A DNA stretch of 41,323 nt, from NCBI GenBank assembly GCA_020630525.1, contig JAHDBF010000009.1, forward strand, positions 1-41,323, in the 5' to 3' direction. Under the pieces are notes generated by a model, which was given only the letters and a program-made list of their open reading frames with translations, was not told the origin of the DNA and did not search any database. This document shows positions 27,130 to 35,561 of this stretch, piece after piece; the stretch's first letter is position 1; every line of letters begins with the position of its first letter. The translations under genes and the position numbers were made by a program. The DNA comes from Saprospiraceae bacterium. GTDB lineage: Bacteria; Bacteroidota; Bacteroidia; Chitinophagales; Saprospiraceae.

Positions 27130-27159
27130 AAGGGTTAGTACTATCATTTGCTAACCCTT
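27130..27159. terminator. Hairpin between remnant and right regulator gene
   Basis: AAGGGTTAG (27130-27138) pairs perfectly with CTAACCCTT (27151-27159) around a 12-base loop, with TTTTCT before and TTTCATTT after. It separates the plus-strand remnant from the minus-strand regulator stop at 27160. Its survival implies that the 3' end of the ancestral surface gene is largely intact. Confidence 0.75.
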
Positions 27160-27900
27160 TCATTTAAATATCATTTTTCTAATTAATGTTCTTTTTCTAT
27201 CAGAGACGATCAATTGAGTTCCGTCTTCAATTTCTAGAATAGGATACCTACCTTTTAGAAGCGTTTTTATAAATTTCGTATTAATAAGGTCATTTTTATT
27301 TATCCTAAAAAACCCAAAATCTTTCAATAAATTTTCATAATGTTTTAATGTCTTAGTACTTAAAATAGAAGTCCCATCAGTCATGAAAATATTTGTGTAA
27401 TTGCTTTTTCCAGCACATCTGATGATGTCCTTAACAAGTATTCTCGTGTATCCTTTTTTTATTAAAACGGTAATTTTTGGATTTTCGAGGTCGTAATTTG
27501 TTTTTAGGGAATCTACAACATCTGAACTTTTTATTTTATTAGATTTTTTTTCAACCTTTAATATTGCTAGTGCCAATTCATTACTATTCACTGGTTTTAA
27601 TATATAGTCAGCAGCAGATAATCTAAGAGCTTGGATTGCATACTTCTCAAATCCTGTAACAAAGATGAATTCAAAATTTGGATTGGGGAAATATTTAAAC
27701 AGATCAAACCCACTTTCATCTCCTTCTAATTCAACATCAAGTAATACTAAATCTATTGAGTTGTTGTTTAAAATATTTGTAGCTTCAGAAATAGTACTAC
27801 AACTGTAAAAAGATTTGACTTCTATGATTTGAGAAAGCGCTCTTTGTAAAGATATTAAAACAGAAGGATTATCGTCAACCAATAGTATACTTTTTATCAT
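27160..27900 (-). CDS. LytTR-family response regulator (right copy)
   Basis: This protein of 246 residues has a receiver domain with acidic D9-D10, phospho-acceptor Asp55 in VLLDVEL, a Thr in FVTG, and Lys in YILKP. A LytTR domain follows (about 140-246; ITVLIKKGYTRILVKDIIRC, GFFRINKNDLINTKFI). The start ATG overlaps the kinase stop by four bases (ATGA), so the two are translationally coupled. It is paralogous to the regulator at 22960-23709. Its probable target is the divergent surface protein gene, whose upstream region has a good LytTR-type repeat pair. Confidence 0.95.
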   Translation of the reverse strand: MIKSILLVDDNPSVLISLQRALSQIIEVKSFYSCSTISEATNILNNNSIDLVLLDVELEGDESGFDLFKYFPNPNFEFIFVTGFEKYAIQALRLSAADYILKPVNSNELALAILKVEKKSNKIKSSDVVDSLKTNYDLENPKITVLIKKGYTRILVKDIIRCAGKSNYTNIFMTDGTSILSTKTLKHYENLLKDFGFFRINKNDLINTKFIKTLLKGRYPILEIEDGTQLIVSDRKRTLIRKMIFK

Positions 27901-30743
27901 AGTTTTATTTTAATAAATGTAACCACAGATTTTGTTTCTTGATCATTTGATAAAATTATGTTGTTTTTTGTCTCATTCCAAATCATTAATCGTTGTTCTA
28001 TAATGCTTAGTGATTTATTTTTGAGTAAATGATTTTTATTTTCTGATAATAATGGTCCGTTATTAGAAATACGAATTATTAAAAAATCAGTGTCAATCTT
28101 TAGACTTATCTTTATTAATGGAATTTCTATGCCCACAGGTTTTCCATGCTTTATTGAGTTTTCAATAACAGGCTGTAAAAGCATAGTTGGAATTTCAATT
28201 TCTTCTAATTCTAAGGAATTTGTTTCTACTTTTAATTGAGTATTACTCCCTTTTCTTAAGTTAATTAATTCTAAGTAGGAATGTATAAAATTAAACTCAT
28301 CATCAAGATATACTGTCTTATTTGCTGAGTATTGAAATAGATTTTTTAAGTGATCAGATACTTTCTCAAAAAGTAATATTGCTTGATTACTATCGCCTTC
28401 AAAAAACTTATTTTTCAAATCCGACAGCAGATTTGAAATAAAGTGTGGACTTAACTGTTGCTGTAGCAGTGCTAATTTGGCATCGCTTACTTCGTTCCTA
28501 AGTGTATTATACAAACTTGCTCTTTTCCTTATTTTTTCAATGGTATACTTAGAGTAAATAAAGCTAAGTCCAATTATCAATAGCGCAAAAATTAGATAAA
28601 ACCAAGTTTCTTGATAGAATGGTTTTAATATAGTAAAATTAATTTTCGTAAGATTCTCATTGTCGAAATACAAACTGTTACTGGAGATTAATAATTGATA
28701 TTCGCCAGACTCAAGGTTGTCAAAATTCAATATGCCCTCATTAGTTGATCTTATTTTAATATCGGTATTTACTTCTTCATTTATTTTTCCAAATTTATAG
28801 AAACACGATTGCTTGGATTTTAATAAATAATTTGTCATGTTAATTTCAACACTAATATTGTTTTCAGTTATTGGAATTTTTAAATTATGTAGAGATTCTA
28901 CAGGTTTATTTTCTACAAAATATTTTTCAATTTTTGTACTTATATGAACAGTTGAGTCAACTTTAATTAAGTTTGGAATAATAAATATCCCATCTTTATT
29001 TGTCAACCAATATTTGTTTTCAAATTTTGAAATGCTTGAAATCGGAAAATCACAAACCAAGTTTGAAATTAGATTGTAGCTCTTTTTTGTTTGAGTATTG
29101 AAACAAATCAACTCGTTTTCAAATTGGAAAAATATTTCATTTTCAATAGTATTTATAATGCAGGTATTTTGATTTTTTAATTCTGGAATGATATAAAATT
29201 CATTAAGGTTCTGTAAGTTGATAAGTTTATTTGTCGAGAGAATCCAGAACTTTCCATTTTGGGTTTTAACTATGTTCTTTAAATTAGGAATATCATCACC
29301 AGTTTGAACTTTGGTTATTTTTTCGTTTTCTTCCAACTTAAAAATACCATCAAGATTACTTGCAAATATATTTCGTTCGTCATTTTTTATACTGTAATAT
29401 CTTTTTCTTTGGATGAGAAATTTCTCATTAATTAGATTAATGTTTTTTTGCAATAAGTCTTCAATCATTATTTTGTGTAGACCAATATTTGAACACAAGA
29501 AAATAGTATCATTGTCAAAACAAAAATCTTTAATAGATATATCTGTTATCGAATTAAGTAATCTAATCTTCTGGTCGAATAGATGAAAAGATTTTTTTGT
29601 TATTACACCAAAATAGTTTTTAGGAAGCTGGATTATTTTTGTTATTGGATGATTGGCCTTCCATTTCAAAGTTTTAATTTCTTCATTGGTAATCGTTAAT
29701 AATAATCCATTTTTTGTTCCTGCGATTATAGATTTATTTGGAAGTTGTATGATCGAACTAACTAAATTATTGTCTTTAATTTTTTCATCATTTAAGTGTA
29801 AATTTTCAAGAGATGGAACTAAAAAAATTCCGTTTTCATCTGTTGCTAACCATATTCTTTTTTTGTTGTCAATAAATACATTGTTATAATGATAGTCTAA
29901 TTCAATATTGATAAATTTTTTATTAACCAGATTTATATAGCCAGTTCCAGTAGGATTATTAAGTGTAAATATTTTATCATCTACTACTTTGTATCTAACC
30001 ATTGGTCTCTCAATTGTTATCGAATCAATAGGTGTAAAATTTTCATTACGTATTAATATTTTATCCTTAGAAAAATGAAAATATGAATCGTTGTATGTAA
30101 TTATATTTTCACCAATTATGTCTTTTTGTAAATTATATGTATTAGTGGTTTGGTTTAAGTGATTGAATGTCATTACCACTTTACTACATTTATAGATAAG
30201 ATTATTTTTTATTTTTTGGAGATAAGCCTTATTCACATGCTCTTTAGAATCTCTATGTACTAATTCAAAATCAAAATTTAATTTTTCCGATAATTTATTT
30301 TTTGATTTAAAAATTCCTGATGTACCATTGGGGAGATTGGCAATAAAATAAATATCGTCCTCTATTGCTATTAGATCTTTGATATAATAATTTTTACTTC
30401 TGTTTACCGTAATTAATTCAGCCTTATTATTTTTTAATAGACACATCTGTCCTGAAACATTTAATGACAAGAAAGAATGATCATTAAATTTTTTAAGCTG
30501 TATGAATTCGTAATCACTAAGTGTAGGTAATTCAATTTTTTTAAATTCTTTACCATCAAAAGTACATACACCTCCTGAATACCCAATCCACAAAACACCA
30601 TCTAATGATTGATTTATAACAAATACTTTATTATTTGGTAAGCCGTCTTTAATGTCGAATTGTATACTGGGCACATTAGCAATTAAGTAAAATTGCATTA
30701 AAGAGCTACAGAGCACTAAATTTATAATACTTTTTAAATTCAT
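27897..30743 (-). CDS. Propeller-type LytS-like sensor histidine kinase (right copy)
   Basis: This kinase of 948 residues has the same architecture as the left one: signal peptide (about 1-23), periplasmic propeller (LWIGYSGGVCTFDG, IWLATDENGIFLVP), Y_Y_Y-like domain (about 610-700), one membrane helix (about 708-730), a coiled coil, then the kinase. The presumed phospho-His is His767 in LSPHFISN, again off the PHFLFN consensus. The N box QPVIENSIKHGKPVG is intact. The glycine-rich loop seems lost: NKSLSIIEQRL stands where GxGLxNVxxRL is expected. It may therefore bind ATP weakly or act as a partner. It is divergent from the intact surface gene. Confidence 0.93.
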   Translation of the reverse strand: MNLKSIINLVLCSSLMQFYLIANVPSIQFDIKDGLPNNKVFVINQSLDGVLWIGYSGGVCTFDGKEFKKIELPTLSDYEFIQLKKFNDHSFLSLNVSGQMCLLKNNKAELITVNRSKNYYIKDLIAIEDDIYFIANLPNGTSGIFKSKNKLSEKLNFDFELVHRDSKEHVNKAYLQKIKNNLIYKCSKVVMTFNHLNQTTNTYNLQKDIIGENIITYNDSYFHFSKDKILIRNENFTPIDSITIERPMVRYKVVDDKIFTLNNPTGTGYINLVNKKFINIELDYHYNNVFIDNKKRIWLATDENGIFLVPSLENLHLNDEKIKDNNLVSSIIQLPNKSIIAGTKNGLLLTITNEEIKTLKWKANHPITKIIQLPKNYFGVITKKSFHLFDQKIRLLNSITDISIKDFCFDNDTIFLCSNIGLHKIMIEDLLQKNINLINEKFLIQRKRYYSIKNDERNIFASNLDGIFKLEENEKITKVQTGDDIPNLKNIVKTQNGKFWILSTNKLINLQNLNEFYIIPELKNQNTCIINTIENEIFFQFENELICFNTQTKKSYNLISNLVCDFPISSISKFENKYWLTNKDGIFIIPNLIKVDSTVHISTKIEKYFVENKPVESLHNLKIPITENNISVEINMTNYLLKSKQSCFYKFGKINEEVNTDIKIRSTNEGILNFDNLESGEYQLLISSNSLYFDNENLTKINFTILKPFYQETWFYLIFALLIIGLSFIYSKYTIEKIRKRASLYNTLRNEVSDAKLALLQQQLSPHFISNLLSDLKNKFFEGDSNQAILLFEKVSDHLKNLFQYSANKTVYLDDEFNFIHSYLELINLRKGSNTQLKVETNSLELEEIEIPTMLLQPVIENSIKHGKPVGIEIPLIKISLKIDTDFLIIRISNNGPLLSENKNHLLKNKSLSIIEQRLMIWNETKNNIILSNDQETKSVVTFIKIKL

Positions 30744-30899
30744 TCTTTTAGGTCAAGACAGATATTTTAATTTATTACAAACTTCGAAATATTTGAGCTA
30801 AAATCATTCTATTATTGAATTTAACTTTGATTCATATATTTTAAATGGTGAATTTATTTGTGATAGAATTATATAGACAAAGCACCTTTAATATTCATT

Positions 30900-30930
30900 A
30901 CACGTTAAGTGTGTTTATTGACACGTTAGG
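30900..30930 (+). promoter_or_regulatory. Candidate LytTR operator: ACACGTTARG direct repeat pair
   Basis: ACACGTTAAG (30900-30909) and ACACGTTAGG (30921-30930) are offset by exactly 21 bp. The cores CACGTTAAG and CACGTTAGG each match eight of nine positions of the published LytTR half-site [TA][AC][CA]GTTN[AG][TG]. The 12 bp spacer equals that of AgrA-type sites. The pair lies 125 bp before the surface gene start and 157 bp before the right kinase start. It is the only marked repeat in this 311 bp divergent region. Binding is inferred. Confidence 0.65.
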
Positions 30931-30994
30931 ACAAGCTAATACGCATTAAATAAATAATCAACCTAAACAAAAGACATATTAAAAATTCATATAA

Positions 30995-31002
30995 TATGTT
31001 TG
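30995..31002 (+). promoter_or_regulatory. Bacteroidota-type -7 promoter element for the surface gene
   Basis: TATGTTTG matches the Bacteroidota sigma-ABfr -7 consensus TAnnTTTG and is 52 bp before the ATG at 31055. No TTG/TTTG -33 element is evident about 20 bp upstream (around 30970-30976). This fits a promoter that needs an activator such as the LytTR regulator bound at 30900-30930. The motif is short, so the call is moderate. Confidence 0.5.
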
Positions 31003-31054
31003 GTAGTTTTGTCTTTCTTCTTGCATTTCTTTTGATAACAAAATTATTACTTTA

Positions 31055-34000
31055 ATGCGTAATCTATTCAAGTTTTCATTTTCGGTTTTATTTGTGGCGT
31101 TTTCTTTTATACAAGAAAGTTTATCACAAGAGTGTTCTTCTCCTCCAGTTGGGATGACTGTTACTAGCTATACGACGAATGATGTTTGTTTTCCATTAAC
31201 TGTTGATTTTTCAAGTCCGACTGTGTCACTTCCAGCAGATGCACCAGCAGGTTCTACAATTGAATATGGAATTATGGAAGCTATTGGTTCAGGTGTATTG
31301 CAGATGAGTAGCACTCCAAATTTTACTGAAGTAATAACAGGGATTACAACTAGAGTAATATGTGCAAGAGTAGATTGTCCGAATGCGGGTGAATTTAGTG
31401 CATGGGCACCATCCGAACAAAATATTACTGTTGATCAAGCAGCATGTTGCTATGTAGATTCTGGTTTTATAGTAGATAATGTAAATGTTAATTGTCAGAA
31501 CAATACTGCCTCTGTAACACTCACATCAAATTGGTCTGGAACAGCAACATGGCCAGGTGGGGTAACTACAAATCTCAGTGGAGTTGTTTATGGTGTTCCT
31601 ATAGGAACTGGGTTATCTGTTTTGATAGAGTCTACTGATGGCTGCATTGATGATGTAATTGTAGATGTTATTGCAAATAATAATATGTCTATTGAAATTG
31701 CAGGTCCATCAACATTATGCCCAATGGAAACTACATTATTAACTACTTCAATCAATGGTGGTGATTCGCCTTATGATTGGGTATGGTCAACGGGAGATAC
31801 TTCGCCTTCAATTACAGTTGGTACAGGGACATATTCAGCAACTGTTACTGACTCAAATGGTTGTTCAGCAGAAAATAGTTTGACAATTACAGAAGGTACG
31901 GTAGGTTGTTGTGATGTTATGATAAATTGTTCTGGAATGGATGCAACGTGTGGAATGCCAAATGGCTCTGCGATGGCAATGGCTATGAATGGTGATGGTA
32001 ATTATAGCTACACTTGGAGTAATGGATCTTCTGGGACTTCAGTTTCTAGTTTAGCTGCTGGAACATATACGGTTTCCGTTGTAGATGGTGGAGGATGTAT
32101 GGCAGAATGTATGGTAACAATTTCAGATTTGGGAGGCTTGTCAAATGTAATTTGTAGTGGAACTGATGAGACTTGTGCATTAAATGATGGAACTGTGAAT
32201 GTCCAAGCTATTGATGGAGTTGGTCCTTATACTTATAGTTGGAGTAATGGAGGTAATACTGCAAATTTAACAGGGCTTACTGCAGGATTCTATTCTGTTA
32301 CAGTTATGGACGCGCAAGGTTGTTCTGCAATGTGCAATACCTCAATTAATGGAGCAGTATTACCTATGGTTGAAGTGTTTGTGATTCAAGAACCTACTTG
32401 TGGTAACAATAATGGAGAGGTATCCGCTTCAGCCTTTGGTGGAACATCTCCTTATACATATGCTTGGGACAATGGAGGAAATACCAGTTCTTTAATAAAT
32501 TTATCTGCAGGAAACTATGTAGTAACTGTAACTGATGCAGGTGGATGTTTGACATCAGGAATGGTTATGTTATCTGAACAATCAGGACCAGAGACTACAA
32601 TAGCAAGTAGTAATCCATCATGTATGGGGAACAATGGAACTGCAACAGTAACAGCTTCTGGTGGAGCAGGTGGATATACTTATTTGTGGAGTGATGGGCA
32701 ATCTTCTGCAACAGCAAACGGATTAAGTGCTGGTATGTATATGGTCACAGTGTCTGATCAAAATGGATGTCAAGCAGTAGATAATGTGAATTTAATTGAT
32801 GAGCTTGGACCAATGGCGCAATGTAGTGTCGTTCAACAATCTACTTGTGGCAATGCTGACGGAGAGCTAACAGTATCTCCTTCAGGTGGAACACCCCCTT
32901 ACTCGTATATGTGGAGTGATGGACAAACAACACAAACTGCTTCTAATCTTTCACAAGGCATGTATTCTGTGACAGTTTCTGATGCCAATGCTTGTGATGC
33001 GATTTGTATGGAAATGTTAACAGATCCGATGCCGCCAATGATGATGCTAACCACAATGTGTACAGGGTCAACATATTCAATAATGGTAACTTCAAACACA
33101 GGTGATGAAATAAGTTATGATCAAGGAACACTTTCTGGGAGTGCGGGTAACTGGGTTTTGTCAGATATTAATAGTGGAGTAGTTACTAATGTAACGGTAT
33201 CAATAGCTGCGACAGGTTGCAGTGTAAGCGATCAAGCCAGTGCGGATTGTGCAGTATGTTCTGTTAGTCAGATGAACGCAGTTTTTTGCAGAGATAATGG
33301 CACATTAAATAATAATACTGATGACTATATAGCATTAAGTATTAACGGAAATGTAATAGATGGTAGTAATCAATATAGCGTTATAATTGATTCTTATACA
33401 AGTGGTCCTGTAAATAATGGTGAAGAGATAATAATAGAAGGAAATGGAGTAGGATTAAATCCAATACTGATGGCAAATGGAACTTCTACTTTTTTAGTTA
33501 GGGTAGAAGATGCGTCTGATTCTTCATGTTTTACGGAGTTTGTCATTGGACCTATAGATCCTTGTTGTGACCTTATAGCGAGTTGTATAAATACTGATGC
33601 AACATGTGGAGCAAGCAATGGAAGTGCAATGGTTTTAGGTCAAAATGGAGACGGAAATTACACGTATTTGTGGAGTAATGGCAGTACGGATTCCATGATA
33701 AACAATATATCTTCTGGAACGTATACGGTTACAGTTACTGATGGAGAAGGTTGCCAAGCCACTTGTGAAGCTACAGTACTAGATTCTGGAGGGGTTTTGG
33801 AATTAGAATGTATGTCTACAGAAGAAACATGTAGTATGATGAACGGGACAGCATTTGTACAGCCATTGAATGGCGTTTCTCCATATTCTTATCTATGGAG
33901 CAATGGAGAAATGACTCAAAATATAATCAATCTTTCTCCTGGAGAGTATTCCGTAACTGTTATGGATTCAGAAGGTTGTCAAGGTGTTTGTGTCACAACT

Positions 34001-35548
34001 GTAAGTAATTCACAATTACCAGACCTATTGGTAACTGTTGATCAAAATCCTACTTGTGGTCAAAGTAATGGTGAAGCGACAGCTACTGGATCAAATGGAA
34101 CACCACCTTATTCATATTTGTGGAGTGATGGACAAACAACTTCTACGGCCATTGGATTGGGATCTGGAACTTATGAAGTAACATTAACTGATGCATCTGG
34201 TTGTGAAGTTTCTGATATGGTTTCTTTATCTTCTGATTCAGATTTGATGATTTCAGTACTTGTAGATATGCAACCTACTTGCATGGCAAACAATGGTCAA
34301 GCTACGGTTACAGCAATGGGCGGCACTCCAGATTATACTTACTTGTGGAGTGATGGACAATCAAGCGCTACTGCAATTAATTTAACAGAGGGAATGTATA
34401 TGGTTACAGTAACCGACCAAAATGGATGTGAAGCAGTAGATAATATTGAATTAATGAGTACTGATGATTTATCTATCGATTGTAGTATAAAATTAGATCC
34501 CGATTGTGGAATGTCTAACGGTTCTATAACTGCAACAGCAATGGGAGGTACTCAACCTTATACTTATTTGTGGAGTGATGGGCAAACTGAGGCAACAGCA
34601 ACTAATCTATCTCAAGGGACATATTCAGTTACAGTTACAGATAATAATGGATGTTCAAAAATTTGTATGAATATGCTATCTGACCCAAATCCACCAATGG
34701 TAATTATCTCTGCTCAATGTGATGGAAGTGGAGGAACGTATAGCATAGATGTTATGTCTGATTTTGGTGATGAAATTGCTCACGATCAAGGGACCTTAAA
34801 TGGAACTCCAGGAAATTGGACTATATCTAACATTAATAGTGCTGATGTTACAAATATTACGGTAACAGTAATGACGACAGGGTGTAGTTATTCAGAGCAA
34901 GTTAGTATAGAGTGCTTAAGCTGTAATGTGACAGAAACACATCAAACCAATTGTTCTGCTAATGGAACCCCAGACGATGCAAGTGATGATTATATAGAAT
35001 TAAGTTTAAGCGCTGATATAATTAATGGTGGAACATTCTACCAAGTAGTCATTGACTCCTACACGAGTAACCCAATAGCTTCTAACAGTTCTACATTGAT
35101 AGTTGGAAATGGAGAATTGGGTAATCCAACGTTAAGCGCAGATGGTGTTTCAACTTATACAGTGCGAATAGAAGACGCTAGTGATCCACTATGTTTTACA
35201 GAATTCGAAATAGGACCAATGCAGTGTAATATTGTTTGTCCACAAATAATTTACGAAATCTGTGATGATGGTTCAACTTCTGCAGAATTAACTACCGAAC
35301 CAAATTTAACCAACATTCAATGGTATAATGAATCTGGTTTATTGGTTGGTGAAAACAATGAAACATTGATAGTAAATTTTGATACTCCTGGCATGGAAGA
35401 CAATATTGAAGAATTTTATTATTCTGCTGACGAATTAACTGGATGCGGTGGAAGATCATGTTGCCCAGCAAGCGTAGCGACAATAGAGTGTTGCCCAACA
35501 ATAGATTGCTTAGGAATTAGAGTTAACATTAATCCAACTAAAAATTAG
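31055..35548 (+). CDS. Giant SprB-repeat surface protein, internally duplicated
   Basis: The protein has 1497 residues and a signal peptide (about 1-24, ESLSQ). An FN3-like domain (about 30-130) precedes a short linker domain. Eleven SprB repeats share the core YxYxWSxG and end in TVTVTDxxGC. They are arranged as one leading repeat, then two blocks of five, each block followed by a non-repeat domain of about 170 residues (GDEI-xDQGTL ... YxVxIDSYTS ... FTEFxIGP). A Cys-rich Ig-like C terminus (WYNESGLLVG, GC-G---CCP, CCPTIDCLGI) ends the protein. No type A or type B T9SS sorting domain was recognised, which is odd for this class. A role in adhesion or gliding is inferred. It is divergent from, and probably controlled by, the right two-component pair. 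Confidence 0.93.
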   Translation: MRNLFKFSFSVLFVAFSFIQESLSQECSSPPVGMTVTSYTTNDVCFPLTVDFSSPTVSLPADAPAGSTIEYGIMEAIGSGVLQMSSTPNFTEVITGITTRVICARVDCPNAGEFSAWAPSEQNITVDQAACCYVDSGFIVDNVNVNCQNNTASVTLTSNWSGTATWPGGVTTNLSGVVYGVPIGTGLSVLIESTDGCIDDVIVDVIANNNMSIEIAGPSTLCPMETTLLTTSINGGDSPYDWVWSTGDTSPSITVGTGTYSATVTDSNGCSAENSLTITEGTVGCCDVMINCSGMDATCGMPNGSAMAMAMNGDGNYSYTWSNGSSGTSVSSLAAGTYTVSVVDGGGCMAECMVTISDLGGLSNVICSGTDETCALNDGTVNVQAIDGVGPYTYSWSNGGNTANLTGLTAGFYSVTVMDAQGCSAMCNTSINGAVLPMVEVFVIQEPTCGNNNGEVSASAFGGTSPYTYAWDNGGNTSSLINLSAGNYVVTVTDAGGCLTSGMVMLSEQSGPETTIASSNPSCMGNNGTATVTASGGAGGYTYLWSDGQSSATANGLSAGMYMVTVSDQNGCQAVDNVNLIDELGPMAQCSVVQQSTCGNADGELTVSPSGGTPPYSYMWSDGQTTQTASNLSQGMYSVTVSDANACDAICMEMLTDPMPPMMMLTTMCTGSTYSIMVTSNTGDEISYDQGTLSGSAGNWVLSDINSGVVTNVTVSIAATGCSVSDQASADCAVCSVSQMNAVFCRDNGTLNNNTDDYIALSINGNVIDGSNQYSVIIDSYTSGPVNNGEEIIIEGNGVGLNPILMANGTSTFLVRVEDASDSSCFTEFVIGPIDPCCDLIASCINTDATCGASNGSAMVLGQNGDGNYTYLWSNGSTDSMINNISSGTYTVTVTDGEGCQATCEATVLDSGGVLELECMSTEETCSMMNGTAFVQPLNGVSPYSYLWSNGEMTQNIINLSPGEYSVTVMDSEGCQGVCVTTVSNSQLPDLLVTVDQNPTCGQSNGEATATGSNGTPPYSYLWSDGQTTSTAIGLGSGTYEVTLTDASGCEVSDMVSLSSDSDLMISVLVDMQPTCMANNGQATVTAMGGTPDYTYLWSDGQSSATAINLTEGMYMVTVTDQNGCEAVDNIELMSTDDLSIDCSIKLDPDCGMSNGSITATAMGGTQPYTYLWSDGQTEATATNLSQGTYSVTVTDNNGCSKICMNMLSDPNPPMVIISAQCDGSGGTYSIDVMSDFGDEIAHDQGTLNGTPGNWTISNINSADVTNITVTVMTTGCSYSEQVSIECLSCNVTETHQTNCSANGTPDDASDDYIELSLSADIINGGTFYQVVIDSYTSNPIASNSSTLIVGNGELGNPTLSADGVSTYTVRIEDASDPLCFTEFEIGPMQCNIVCPQIIYEICDDGSTSAELTTEPNLTNIQWYNESGLLVGENNETLIVNFDTPGMEDNIEEFYYSADELTGCGGRSCCPASVATIECCPTIDCLGIRVNINPTKN
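31907..33562 (+). repeat. Internal gene duplication, unit 1
   Basis: These 552 codons run from CCDVMINCSGMDATCG through five SprB repeats to the cap domain ending FTEFVIGPIDP. They align in order with unit 2, including non-repeat landmarks such as the NGDGNY box, the (D/E)ETC starts and the GDEI-DQGTL and SYTS segments. The order of five repeats plus cap is the same in both units. Confidence 0.85.
33563..35224 (+). repeat. Internal gene duplication, unit 2
   Basis: These 554 codons run from CCDLIASCINTDATCG to FTEFEIGPMQ and are the second copy of the five-repeat-plus-cap unit. The lengths differ by only two codons. At DNA level the phrase TATTTGTGGAGTGATGG and close variants recur across both units, a likely substrate for further recombination. 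Confidence 0.85.
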
Positions 35549-35561
35549 AACCAAAAAATTC

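Noticed and set aside
26784-30785. Similar AT-rich strings (ACAGATATT followed by TTTA and ACAAA) near 26795 and 30759, as possible conserved flank of the duplicated unit
   Set aside because: They lie at very different distances from their kinase starts and are too AT-rich and gapped to support homology by eye.
32677-34640. Recurring DNA phrase TTGTGGAGTGATGG at irregular intervals, superficially like a direct-repeat array
   Set aside because: The spacing is that of ~75-codon SprB repeats within one open frame; there are no spacers or cas genes, so it is not CRISPR.
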